Assembly (NCBI GenBank): GCA_963724665.1
Contig: CAVRVH010000004.1
Coordinates: forward strand, 1 to 64,000
Direction of reading: 5' to 3'
Source: DASUPK01 sp963724665
GTDB taxonomy: Bacteria; Actinomycetota; Thermoleophilia; Solirubrobacterales; 70-9
Length of the DNA stretch: 64,000 bases
Position numbers and translations under genes: made by a program. The notes beneath the pieces were generated by a model. It made no database searches, was not told where the DNA came from, and saw only the letters and a list, made by a program, of their open reading frames with translations. Numbering within the stretch: position 1 is the first letter of the stretch; the number at the start of each line of letters is the position of its first letter. Shown in pieces: positions 51,887 through 59,395 of this stretch.

Positions 51887-52255
51887 TCAGGCCTGCGGTG
51901 AGAACCGGTAGCCGATGCCGGTGTGGGTGTGGATGAAGCGGCGGCCCGGCAGCGCGCTGCTCAGCTTCGCCCTCAAGCGCCCCACGTAGACGTCCACGGA
52001 GCGGTCGCTCTTCTTGTAGTCGCGGCCCCAAACGGTCTCGTAGAGCTCCTCGCGTGTCATCACCCGCTCGGCGTTGTGCGCGAGCTCCGTAAGGAGCTGC
52101 AGTTCCCTCACAGTGAGGATGAGCGGCCGACCGTCAACGAGCGCGGCGTGGTCCGCGGGCCTGATCTCCAGGCGCCCCGCATATACGGGCGTCTGGTCTC
52201 GGCCGGCCAGGGGGATCGTCGATACTGGGGCAGCCGCACCGTTCTCGCCATCCAT
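51887..52255 (-). CDS. Stand-alone OmpR/PhoB-type winged-helix protein without receiver domain
   Basis: 122 residues: a short N-terminal lead and one Trans_reg_C domain. 'LEIRPADHAALVDGRPLILT', 'VRELQLLTELAHNAERVMTR' and 'SDRSVDVYVGRLRAKLSSAL' then 'FIHTHTGIGYRFSP' give the complete effector fold. No receiver domain is present, and none is encoded just upstream in another frame. A PHO box ends 36 bases before its ATG, so it is probably controlled by, and may also bind, PHO boxes. It lies between the full response regulator and pstS. Confidence 0.9.
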   Translation of the reverse strand: MDGENGAAAPVSTIPLAGRDQTPVYAGRLEIRPADHAALVDGRPLILTVRELQLLTELAHNAERVMTREELYETVWGRDYKKSDRSVDVYVGRLRAKLSSALPGRRFIHTHTGIGYRFSPQA

Positions 52256-52290
52256 GGCTTCGGAGCTTTGCCGCTCGGATGCGCCAAGTA

Positions 52291-52328
52291 GTTACGGTCG
52301 AGTGAACTTCCGGTAAACGGGATGTGAA
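52291..52328 (-). promoter_or_regulatory. PHO box (four 11-base units) before the winged-helix gene
   Basis: Plus-strand units GTTAC (52291), GTGAA (52302), GTAAA (52313) and GTGAA (52324) are exactly 11 bases apart, the best of the four arrays. On the coding strand: TTCAC, TTTAC, TTCAC, GTAAC. It lies 36 bases upstream of the ATG of the receiver-less regulator gene. Confidence 0.78.
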
Positions 52329-52396
52329 TGGACGACACGATCGCGCCGTCGTAGGTGTGAATCGCCGGTGGGTGGGTCAGGAGCCGGGCGCCAGAC

Positions 52397-53200
52397 TTAG
52401 CCGGCCTCGCCGGCCAACTCCGCCAGCTCGGCTAGGTCCTCTACCGGCTGATCGACGGCCGTGGGCACGTCGACCGAGGTATCCGCCGAGCTGCCGATGG
52501 CCTCCGGGTCGAACCGGTAGCCGATTCCGAAGTGGGTGTGGATGTAGCGCCAGTTGGCCGAGTGCCGCTGGAGCTTCTGGCGAAGCTTGCGGACGAACAC
52601 GTCAACCGAGCGGTCGCCGTGAGCCATCGCGTAGCCCCAGACCTTCTGGTAGATCTCCTCGCGCTCGATCACCTGGCCGTGCGCCTCGGCCAGGAGCTGC
52701 AACAGCTCGAACTCCCGACGCGTCAGGCCGATGCTCTGGCCGCTGACGAAGGCCTGGTACTGGTCGGCGCGGATCTCGAGCTCTCCGGAGACGAGCGGTC
52801 CGACATCCTCACGGGCGGCGGCGCGCTTGCGGCGGCGGACCACGGCCTCGATGCGGGCCATGACCTCCTCGGGATGGGAGGGCTTGCCGATCCAGTCATC
52901 GGCGCCGAGGCGCAGGCCCCTGACGCGCTGCGCGACCGTCGACTGCGAGGTGCAGACGAGGACGCCGAGGCCGGGGATTGCTCCGCAGACCTTCTCGAGG
53001 AACTCCCAGCCCTGCGGGCCAAGGACGGAGAGGTCGACGAGCAGGGCATTCAGCTTCATCGCCACGAGGTCCTCGACGGGCACGCTGCCGGCGAGCACAC
53101 GGTGCTCCCAGCCGGCGCCCTCCAGGCGCTTGCCGAGGACAGTGAGAAAAGCGCTGTCGGTGTCTATGACCGCCAGCCGTATGCCTGCTTGGTTGGTCAT
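52397..53200 (-). CDS. OmpR-family response regulator (PhoP/PhoB-like)
   Basis: 267 residues. The receiver (1-125) has 'LAVIDTDSAFL', where one of the two usual acidic-pocket residues is Thr, phospho-acceptor Asp in 'ALLVDLSVLGPQGWEFLEKV', Thr in 'LVCTSQ' and Lys in 'DDWIGKPSHPEEVMARI'. The winged helix (about 140-240) ends 'RYIHTHFGIGYRFDPEA'. A 25-residue acidic tail follows. It precedes the receiver-less regulator and pstS. No histidine kinase gene is in this window. It is the best candidate to bind the PHO boxes. Confidence 0.9.
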   Translation of the reverse strand: MTNQAGIRLAVIDTDSAFLTVLGKRLEGAGWEHRVLAGSVPVEDLVAMKLNALLVDLSVLGPQGWEFLEKVCGAIPGLGVLVCTSQSTVAQRVRGLRLGADDWIGKPSHPEEVMARIEAVVRRRKRAAAREDVGPLVSGELEIRADQYQAFVSGQSIGLTRREFELLQLLAEAHGQVIEREEIYQKVWGYAMAHGDRSVDVFVRKLRQKLQRHSANWRYIHTHFGIGYRFDPEAIGSSADTSVDVPTAVDQPVEDLAELAELAGEAG

Positions 53201-53299
53201 CGAGCCCCTCTCTCGGACTCGCCCTACCCCCGGGCGAATTGTTGAGACGGCTGAATCATAGGTGCGGGGGCGGCGCGGGAGCCCGCTCCCCAGGGACGG

Positions 53300-53333
53300 T
53301 TCACCGGTTTTTCACAAGCAAATGGCGCATAAA
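53300..53333 (+). promoter_or_regulatory. Two-unit PHO-box-like site with possible -10 box
   Basis: TTCAC at 53300 and 53311 are exactly 11 bases apart; further units are degenerate. CATAAAT at 53328-53334 is a possible -10 box, which would place the repeats over the -35 region, as for PhoB-type activators. It points toward the structured segment and the CDF gene. Confidence 0.35.
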
Positions 53334-53340
53334 TGCCGTG

Positions 53341-53467
53341 TATGCGGACCGTATCCGGATGTTCACACCGGAAGGGGTCCGGCGGGAGAGACTCCCGCTC
53401 ACTTTCGAGATTCCTCTCTCGTCAGCGCGCGCGACCCCTCCCTGCCCCGGGTCGCGCGCTTTTTTTT
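53341..53467 (+). ncRNA. Structured leader or small RNA ending in an intrinsic terminator
   Basis: Four stems in a row: GGACC (53346-53350)/GGTCC (53376-53380) enclosing TCCGG (53354-53358)/CCGGA (53368-53372); GCGGGAG (53382-53388)/CTCCCGC (53392-53398); CGAGA (53406-53410)/TCTCG (53417-53421); and the terminator hairpin. It ends 24 bases before the CDF exporter ATG. It could be a separate small RNA or a leader that controls the exporter by termination. No known riboswitch consensus was recognised. Confidence 0.45.
53427..53467 (+). terminator. Strong intrinsic terminator 24 bases before the CDF gene
   Basis: GCGCGCGACCC (53427-53437) pairs perfectly with GGGTCGCGCGC (53449-53459), loop of 11, followed by eight T at 53460-53467. 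It is the most canonical terminator in the window, yet it sits upstream of a gene rather than after one. Confidence 0.88.
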
Positions 53468-53490
53468 GGGGTTTTCCGATAATCAAACGG

Positions 53491-54375
53491 ATGGCCCACA
53501 GCCACGCTCATCCCGACGCGGACGCCCGTCGCCTGGGGACCGCCTTCGCCCTGATCGTCGTCTTCATGCTGGTCGAGGTCGTGGCCGGCATCGTCGGCTC
53601 CTCCCTGGCGCTGCTCTCCGACGCCGGTCACATGCTCACCGACGCGGTGGCGCTCGGGCTCGCCCTGGCGGCCATGCGCCTCGCGCAGCGCCCGCCGGCC
53701 GGCAGCTTCACCTACGGGATGAAGCGGGCCGAGATCCTCTCGGCCCAGATCAACGGGGTGACGCTGCTGCTGCTCGGCACCCTGATCGTCTACGAGGGCA
53801 TCCGGCGCCTGATCGCACCGCCGGACACGGAGGGCGGGATCGTCCTTGTCGTGGCCCTGGTCGGGATCGCGGTGAACCTGCTCGCCGCCCGCCTGCTCGC
53901 CGGCGCCGAGCGCAAGAGCCTGAACGTGGAGGGCGCGTTCCGGCACGTGCTCACAGACCTCTTCGCGTTCATCGCGACCGCGATCGCGGGTGCGCTGATC
54001 CTGATCTGGGGGTTCGAGCGTGCGGACGGAGTCGCCTCGCTGTTGATCGCCGCGCTGATGCTGTGGGCCTCGTACGGGCTGCTCCGCGACTCGGGCCGGA
54101 TCTTCATGGAGGCCGCCCCGCGAGGCCTCGATCCAGAGCAGATCGGCAAGGCACTCGCCGCCGAGGACGGCGTCGTCGAGGTCCACGACCTGCACGTCTG
54201 GGAGGTGACCTCCGGGATGCCGGCGATCTCCGCCCACATGATCGTCTCCCGGGATGCCGACTGCCACCAGGCGCGCTGGCACGCCGCGCGTCTGCTTGCC
54301 GACCGCTTCGGCGTCGAGCACTCGACCCTGCAGGTCGAGCACGAGCCCGGCGACGAGCTACTTCAGATCAACTGA
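53491..54375 (+). CDS. Cation diffusion facilitator (CzcD/ZitB-type) metal exporter
   Basis: 294 residues. The start is the ATG of 'MAHSHAHPDADARRLGTAFA', a His-rich N-terminus; the longer open frame crosses the terminator and is not coding. Six helices carry the HD-D pattern: 'LALLSDAGHMLTDAVALGLA' in helix 2 and 'FRHVLTDLFAFIATAIAGAL' in helix 5. The cytoplasmic domain has 'VEVHDLHVWEVTSGMPAISA'. It exports Zn, Co or a similar metal. Confidence 0.93.
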   Translation: MAHSHAHPDADARRLGTAFALIVVFMLVEVVAGIVGSSLALLSDAGHMLTDAVALGLALAAMRLAQRPPAGSFTYGMKRAEILSAQINGVTLLLLGTLIVYEGIRRLIAPPDTEGGIVLVVALVGIAVNLLAARLLAGAERKSLNVEGAFRHVLTDLFAFIATAIAGALILIWGFERADGVASLLIAALMLWASYGLLRDSGRIFMEAAPRGLDPEQIGKALAAEDGVVEVHDLHVWEVTSGMPAISAHMIVSRDADCHQARWHAARLLADRFGVEHSTLQVEHEPGDELLQIN

Positions 54376-54391
54376 ACGAAACGGGTCGCGC

Positions 54392-54643
54392 CTATGGCGC
54401 GCCCTCGCGGGAAGGCTTGGGCCGGTCCTCGCCGGTCTGGAACCAGGCGAAGACGAAGCAGCCGAGGGCGACCACGGCCGCGGCGAGGCCATGCTTGAAG
54501 TGGATATGCGTAGACCCGGACTCGTGCCCCGGGAAGAACGACGGCAGCGAGCCCGCATCGGTCGTCCAGTAGACGATGGCGATCACCAGGAAGATGACGC
54601 CGAGAATCACGGCGGGAATGATCAATTGGGGTCGCTTGGTCAT
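54392..54643 (-). CDS. Small two-helix membrane protein
   Basis: 83 residues with helices at about 7-25 and 50-68, joined by 'TDAGSLPSFFPGHESG' and 'STHIHFKHG', a His-rich outside loop. It lies ten bases downstream of uppP and is probably co-transcribed. No family recognised. Confidence 0.7.
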   Translation of the reverse strand: MTKRPQLIIPAVILGVIFLVIAIVYWTTDAGSLPSFFPGHESGSTHIHFKHGLAAAVVALGCFVFAWFQTGEDRPKPSREGAP

Positions 54644-54653
54644 CTGGACCTCC

Positions 54654-55526
54654 TCAGCTCAGCGCGAAGGCAACCGAGAGAACGGCGCCGACGACGCAGC
54701 AATAGATGGCGAATGGCGTCAGGCGATTGGTCTCGAAGAACCGCAGCAGGAACTTCACCGAGAAGTACGCCGTGATCCCGGCGGCGATCGCGCCCACCAG
54801 CGCCTCACCGCGGACGTGGGCGCCCTGGTGGCCGAGCAGCTCAGGAAGCTTGAGCACGCCGGCGGCTCCGATGATCGGGGTCGCGAGGAGGAAGGCGAAG
54901 CGGGCCGCCTCCTCGTTGGAGAGCCCCGCGACCAGGCCCCCGCCCATGCTGGCGCCGGAGCGCGAAAGACCCGGGATCAGGGCCAGCGCCTGGGCGGTGC
55001 CGATCCCGATGGCTGAGCGGAAGGTGAGGGTGCGGGAGATCACCTGGTCGGATCGCATGCCCTGCTCGGATCGCACTGGGGCGCGACGTCGCAGCGCCTC
55101 GGCGCCGAACAGCATCAGGCCGTTGACGAAGAGGAAGATCGCGGCGGTCTGGGTCGAGGCGAACAGGCTGCGCAGCGGGTGCTCGAGCAGCAGACCGAGC
55201 AGGCCTGCCGGGATGGTGCCGACGACGAGCAGCCAGCCGAGCTTCGCGTACGTGTCGTCCTCGCCGATGTAACGGTCTCGCAGCGAGCGGCCGAGGCCCT
55301 TGATGATCTGGACCCAGTCCTTGAGGAAAAAGAAGAAGAGCACGATGGCCGTGGCGCAGTGCGTGGCGACCAGGAAGCTCAGGAAGTAGTCGTCGTTCTG
55401 ATGGATGTTCCAGCCGAAGATGCGCGGGAGCACCACGCTGTGCCCGAGGCTTGAGATCGGGAAGAGCTCCGAGAAGCCCTGGAGCGCTCCGAGGACGATT
55501 GCCTGGAAGTAGGAGATTGGGTCCAT
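54654..55526 (-). CDS. uppP: Undecaprenyl-diphosphatase
   Basis: BacA/UppP family, 290 residues, eight helices. 'GALQGFSELFPISSLGHSVV' is the first catalytic motif and 'ALIPGLSRSGASMGGGLVAG' the second, with catalytic Glu, Ser and Arg. It recycles the lipid carrier of wall synthesis by removing phosphate from undecaprenyl diphosphate. No PHO box was seen upstream. Confidence 0.95.
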   Translation of the reverse strand: MDPISYFQAIVLGALQGFSELFPISSLGHSVVLPRIFGWNIHQNDDYFLSFLVATHCATAIVLFFFFLKDWVQIIKGLGRSLRDRYIGEDDTYAKLGWLLVVGTIPAGLLGLLLEHPLRSLFASTQTAAIFLFVNGLMLFGAEALRRRAPVRSEQGMRSDQVISRTLTFRSAIGIGTAQALALIPGLSRSGASMGGGLVAGLSNEEAARFAFLLATPIIGAAGVLKLPELLGHQGAHVRGEALVGAIAAGITAYFSVKFLLRFFETNRLTPFAIYCCVVGAVLSVAFALS

Positions 55527-55641
55527 GCAGGGGGCCCGGCCCGAGACCGGAGCGGAGGCATCCTAGGTGACCGGCGTCGACGACCACCTTAAGAAGACCT
55601 GCTGCCCCGACACGACCAGGAGGTGCGTTAGATTGCCCGGG

Positions 55642-55899
55642 ATGCTCGGCACGTTCTCCCGTCGGCTGCTCCCCGTCTTCCTGGTACTGATGGGTCTGCT
55701 CGTCGCCGCGCCCGCGTCTTTTGCCGCCGACGGGGTCGGCGTCTATGGCCGCACCAACGACAAGGTCGTCACCTTCTTCGCCTTCGGGTTGATCGCCTTC
55801 TTCGCGATCCTGGTGACAGTTCTCTCCCTGATTCAGATTCGCCTCGAAAATCGCAAGCAGAGGCGCGTAGAGGACCTCGAACGCCTCGGAAGTCGTTAG
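55642..55899 (+). CDS. Small secreted or membrane protein
   Basis: 85 residues from the ATG at 55642 ('MLGTFSRRLLPVFLVLMGLL'). A signal peptide ends near SFAA; a short segment 'DGVGVYGRTNDKVVTFF' and one helix (about 47-68) follow, then a charged tail 'ENRKQRRVEDLERLGS'. The frame is open back to 55567, so an earlier start is possible. It lies 12 bases before the M23 gene. No family recognised. Confidence 0.65.
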   Translation: MLGTFSRRLLPVFLVLMGLLVAAPASFAADGVGVYGRTNDKVVTFFAFGLIAFFAILVTVLSLIQIRLENRKQRRVEDLERLGSR

Positions 55900-55911
55900 T
55901 CCCGGCTCTGT

Positions 55912-57150
55912 ATGGGGCCGGCAGGGGACGATGGAGTCGTCGATCCGCAACCGCACCCTGATGCGGGTGACGGTGTACGTGGCGACAGCTTCGATCCCGG
56001 GCTCGAGACCAGCCACCTGAGGCGGGCGCCACGCGACCACGAGCTCGAGCCTGAGCTCGGCGCGGCCCCCTTCGATCCGGGGCCCGAGCGCTACGACGAC
56101 CGGCGCGCCCGCAGAGTGGCGAAGCGCAGGCAGCGGGCAGAACGGCAGTGGGCCGAACAGCGGAGGGCCGAGCGGTCGCGTGATTCGGCGCCGGCCGGCC
56201 GGCGTTTTGCCCCCAGCGACCCGCCATCGGGGCGCGACTCACGAGCTTCGACGAGCGGGCCTGCCCCGGCAGCGCTCGCCATCGGCAGCGCGGACCCGAC
56301 CGACACCGCCCATGCGCCCACACCGCCCCAGCCTGAGGCCGAGGTGATTGCGCTTCCCCGGCGCGAGCCGCTGGCCGAGCGGCTGGAGCGCGAGCGGCCG
56401 CGGACTCGGCCGGCGCCGAAAAAGGCCGCGGCTCGAATCGATCCCGGTGTCAAGGGACCGGTCAAGAAGCGGGCTCGCGCCGCGGAGAACCGCAGACGCG
56501 TCGCGGCACGGCGGCGGGGGCTCTTCTGGCCGACCGCCAAGGCAGGGCTGGCGGTCACGCTGGCGTGTGCGCTGGCCGGCGCTCTCGGCACGGTGCTCGG
56601 CATTCCGGTGCCGGGCCTCAATCAGGGAACCGGCGGCGCGACGCTCGCCAACAGCGCCTCGCTCTTCGGCATCGACCCCGGGACGCCGACCGGGCTCGTC
56701 CACGGATATGTCTTCCCCCTCCGCGGCCCACACGACTTCGGCGACAAGATCGCTCGCTTCGGCGCGCCACGGTCCGGCCACATCCACGAGGGGCAGGACA
56801 TCTTCGGCAAGACCGGGACGCCGGAGGTCGCGGTCCACGACGGCATCGTGGTCGACCGAGGCAAGACCACCGATCCGGATGACGGCGGGCGCGGGAACTA
56901 CGTCGTCATCTACAGCCCCTCGGACAGCCACAGCTTCGTCTACATGCACATGCTGAAGCCCTCCCCGGTCCAGCTCGGGGACAAGGTGCACTCGGGAGAC
57001 GTGGTCGGCCAGCTCGGATGCACCGGCAGCTGTGACGGGCCGCACCTCCACTTCGAGGTCCGGATCGGCAAGGCGTCTCTCGGAGTCGACACGAAGCCGA
57101 TCGATCCATTGCCGTTCCTGACGCAGTGGCCGCAGTCTGTGCCCGGATAG
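55912..57150 (+). CDS. Membrane-anchored M23 (LytM-type) peptidase
   Basis: 412 residues. Residues 1-200 are charged and disordered, probably in the cytoplasm, followed by one helix (about 205-228). The M23 domain has the zinc motif 'GHIHEGQDIFGKTGTP', 'GNYVVIYSPSDSHSFVYMHM' and 'CDGPHLHFEVRIG', with all ligands present. Such enzymes cut peptidoglycan cross-bridges or regulate division amidases. The long Arg-rich cytoplasmic part is unusual for this family. Confidence 0.9.
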   Translation: MGPAGDDGVVDPQPHPDAGDGVRGDSFDPGLETSHLRRAPRDHELEPELGAAPFDPGPERYDDRRARRVAKRRQRAERQWAEQRRAERSRDSAPAGRRFAPSDPPSGRDSRASTSGPAPAALAIGSADPTDTAHAPTPPQPEAEVIALPRREPLAERLERERPRTRPAPKKAAARIDPGVKGPVKKRARAAENRRRVAARRRGLFWPTAKAGLAVTLACALAGALGTVLGIPVPGLNQGTGGATLANSASLFGIDPGTPTGLVHGYVFPLRGPHDFGDKIARFGAPRSGHIHEGQDIFGKTGTPEVAVHDGIVVDRGKTTDPDDGGRGNYVVIYSPSDSHSFVYMHMLKPSPVQLGDKVHSGDVVGQLGCTGSCDGPHLHFEVRIGKASLGVDTKPIDPLPFLTQWPQSVPG

Positions 57151-57160
57151 GATCGCCGCC

Positions 57161-57949
57161 ATGCCTGAGGTCACCTATGAGCGGCGAGGCGCCGCCGGGG
57201 TGCTCACGATCGACCGGCCCGAGCGCCGCAATGCCGTCGATCCCAACACGGCCGACCAGCTGCTCGAGGCCTATCGCGAGTTCGAGGGAGACGACGAGGC
57301 GCGGGTGATGATTCTGACCGGCGCCGGCGATCAGGCCTTCTGCGCCGGCGCCGACCTCAAGTCGGTCGCCGCGGCGATGGACGACCAGGGAATCGCGGAG
57401 CAATGGCTGAAGCCGCGACCCCACGGGCCGCTCGGCTTCACCCGGATCACCTCGCCGAAGCCGACGATCGCCGCGATCTCCGGCTACGCGCTGGCGGGTG
57501 GCCTGGAGCTCGCCCTCTGGTGCGACCTGCGGATCGGCACCGATACGGCCAAGCTCGGCTTCCCCGAGCGCCGCTGGGGTGTCCCCCTGATCGACGGCGG
57601 CACCCAGAGGCTTCCCCGCATAGTCGGCATGGGCCGCGCCCTGGACATGATCATCACGGGCCGGATCGTCGAGGCCGAGGAGGCGCTCGCAATGGGACTA
57701 CTCACCGAGATTGTCGCGCCGGGCAAACACCTCGAGCGCGCTGTGGAGATGGCCGAGGGCCTCGCCCAATTCCCGCAGGAGACGATGCTGGCCGACCGGC
57801 GCTCGGCACTCGAGGGCTTCTCGATGTCCCTGGAGGAGGGCCTCGCCCGCGAGGCGGAGATCGGCGGCGCGGTCAGCGGCGTCGGCGTCGAGGGCGCCGC
57901 CCGCTTCGCGGCGGGCGAGGGCCGGGGCGGCGAGGGCGCGGGGGTCTAG
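57161..57949 (+). CDS. Enoyl-CoA hydratase/isomerase family protein
   Basis: 262-residue crotonase. 'LTIDRPERRNAVDPNTADQL', 'DQAFCAGADLKSVAAAMDD', 'AISGYALAGGLELALWCDLR' and 'ERRWGVPLIDGGTQRLPRIV' cover the CoA site and both oxyanion-hole regions. The last 30 residues are Gly/Ala-rich and lack the usual helix, so the end may differ. It follows the M23 gene by 10 bases and converges on the HD gene with a 4-base overlap. Confidence 0.92.
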   Translation: MPEVTYERRGAAGVLTIDRPERRNAVDPNTADQLLEAYREFEGDDEARVMILTGAGDQAFCAGADLKSVAAAMDDQGIAEQWLKPRPHGPLGFTRITSPKPTIAAISGYALAGGLELALWCDLRIGTDTAKLGFPERRWGVPLIDGGTQRLPRIVGMGRALDMIITGRIVEAEEALAMGLLTEIVAPGKHLERAVEMAEGLAQFPQETMLADRRSALEGFSMSLEEGLAREAEIGGAVSGVGVEGAARFAAGEGRGGEGAGV

Positions 57950-58812
57950 AGCCGGAACGAGGGCAGCAGCCGCTTCTCGGTCTCCCCCGCCACCTCGGCG
58001 ACCACCTCGACGTGTCCCTCGAGCGGGGTGCCGCGCAGCTTCGTGGCGAGCAGGTCGTCGACCTGGAAGATGCCCGCCGAGTTGTTCATCTCGATCTCGA
58101 TCTTGACCGGACGCTCGTCGCCGGCCTCGATGCTGACCTTGTCGATCGCCGCAGCCGAGAGGGCATGGATGCCGTACTGGCCGCCCTCGACCGGGATCCG
58201 GGAGCGGCCCTCGGCCATGTCGAGCGCGTCGGCGACCCGCACCACCCCGGCTTCGAGCGTGTACGGCTCGCCGCGGCGGCGATGGCCGATGATCGCGTGC
58301 AGGATCTCCGCGCTCACCACGGTTCGCTCCGGCTCGGAGTAGACCTCGGCCAGCAGCGACTGCAGGCGCTCCTCCACCATGAACAGGCTGTAGGCCTCGT
58401 GGTCGGCGCGGTGGATCGACATGCCGACGTCGTGGAGCAGCGCGCCACCGGCGACCACCACCTCCGCGTCGCGGTCGCGCATACCGTGGTCGGTGACCAT
58501 CGCCGGCTCGATGCCGCCCTTGACGAGCAGCCGGAGCAGGCGCAGGGAGATGTTGAGGACCACCTGCACGTGCACCCAGGAGTGGTCGGACATGCCCAAC
58601 CGTTCCGACTGGATCTGCGCCATGTACCACCAGGCGCGCACGCGCTCGTCGGCGTTCACCGCCTCGAGGAACTTCTCCAGCTTTCGATTGCCCCGCGTAG
58701 GCGCGTGCACCTGCGCTTTGGCCACGGCCTCGGAGATCGAACCGGCGCGCACATCGGGGCCCTGTGCTTCCATTTCCGTGATCTTGTCAGGGGATGACTT
58801 GGGGGTTTTCAT
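57946..58812 (-). CDS. HD-domain phosphohydrolase
   Basis: 288 residues (a start at the Met of 'MEAQGPDVRAGSISEAVAKA', 58770, is also possible). 'SDHSWVHVQVVLNISLRLLR' gives the first His, 'VVAGGALLHDVGMSIHRADH' the HD pair, and 'RVADALDMAEGRSRIPVEGG' the last Asp. The C-terminal 90 residues form a beta-rich domain with 'IEIEMNNSAGIFQVDDLLAT'. Substrate unknown. Confidence 0.82.
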   Translation of the reverse strand: MKTPKSSPDKITEMEAQGPDVRAGSISEAVAKAQVHAPTRGNRKLEKFLEAVNADERVRAWWYMAQIQSERLGMSDHSWVHVQVVLNISLRLLRLLVKGGIEPAMVTDHGMRDRDAEVVVAGGALLHDVGMSIHRADHEAYSLFMVEERLQSLLAEVYSEPERTVVSAEILHAIIGHRRRGEPYTLEAGVVRVADALDMAEGRSRIPVEGGQYGIHALSAAAIDKVSIEAGDERPVKIEIEMNNSAGIFQVDDLLATKLRGTPLEGHVEVVAEVAGETEKRLLPSFRL

Positions 58813-59228
58813 GACTGGACGTCAGGTACACGGTTTTGGGCTATTTGCGGGAATTCCGACCGCCGGCGTAGTTACCGTGATCTCGCTTCGGCTTAAGGAA
58901 CTGGGATGACGGTCTGTTCAAGCACAGGCATATCCGTTCCTGAGTGCTCGTGCCGGTCGTGTCTCACGGCCCAAATCGAGCGCCACATGCCGTCGTTGCT
59001 TAACGCCGATGTCGCCACGACGCCGCCGACGGCGGAGATGCCGGCGGTTTCGGTTTCGAGCCTCGCGCGCCTGCGCTTCGGCCGCCGGCTCCGGCGCCTG
59101 CGCAAAGCTGCGTAGCTTCTCCCCCAAGCTCCGCCGGGGTTTGAAACTCGTATCGCGGGTAAGCGAGGTGGAGCGAACGGGACGTTCGCGACAGGGGGCG
59201 TTACTTAACCGGGAAGGGAGGGAGCCCT
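58813..59228. other. 416-base stretch without a confident gene
   Basis: Short open frames exist on both strands. The best is a 69-codon frame at 58906-59115 on the plus strand, with AAGGA upstream and a Cys-rich 'PECSCRSCL' segment, but its Arg-rich end and the antisense frame in the same place make it doubtful. A small hairpin GCGAAC (59173-59178)/GTTCGC (59184-59189) and a purine-rich ribosome site before 59229 are the other features. Confidence 0.4.
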
Positions 59229-59303
59229 GTGTCCATCGTCACCATCCTGATCATCATCATCCTCGTGCTGATCGCGTTGTATCTGTTCAGGCGAGTCTTC
59301 TAG
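59229..59303 (+). CDS. 24-residue hydrophobic peptide
   Basis: GTG start after the strong site GGGAAGGGAGGGAG. The peptide is 'SIVTILIIIILVLIALYLF' after the start Met, then 'RRVF' and a stop: one membrane helix with a basic end, positive-inside orientation. Too short for usual gene finders. It is followed directly by a long hairpin. Single-helix peptides like this often modulate membrane proteins or stress responses; the role here is unknown. Confidence 0.6.
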   Translation: MSIVTILIIIILVLIALYLFRRVF

Positions 59304-59323
59304 GCGGGCATGCGCACCGCCAC

Positions 59324-59395
59324 AAGCGTCTGAGGGCCTGCCGGCACCACCTGCGAGGGATTCCCCTCGCAGCGTCTGGCAGGCTCCAGACGCTT
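59324..59395. terminator. Three-tier hairpin between the peptide gene and the EamA gene
   Basis: AAGCGTCTG (59324-59332) pairs with CAGACGCTT (59387-59395); GCCTGCC (59336-59342) with GGCAGGC (59378-59384); CTGCGAGGG (59351-59359) with CCCTCGCAG (59364-59372). The outer arm ends inside the stop codon of the EamA gene. It probably ends transcription from both sides; the regular stepped form is striking. Confidence 0.6.

Noticed and set aside
53341..53467. NiCo (czcD) or Mn (yybP-ykoY) riboswitch before the CDF gene
   Set aside because: The context is suggestive, but I cannot find the conserved core sequences of either class; kept only as an unclassified structured RNA.
53239..53490. N-terminal extension of the CDF exporter
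   Set aside because: The frame is open but crosses a perfect terminator and has no CDF homology; the ATG at 53491 starts a normal protein.
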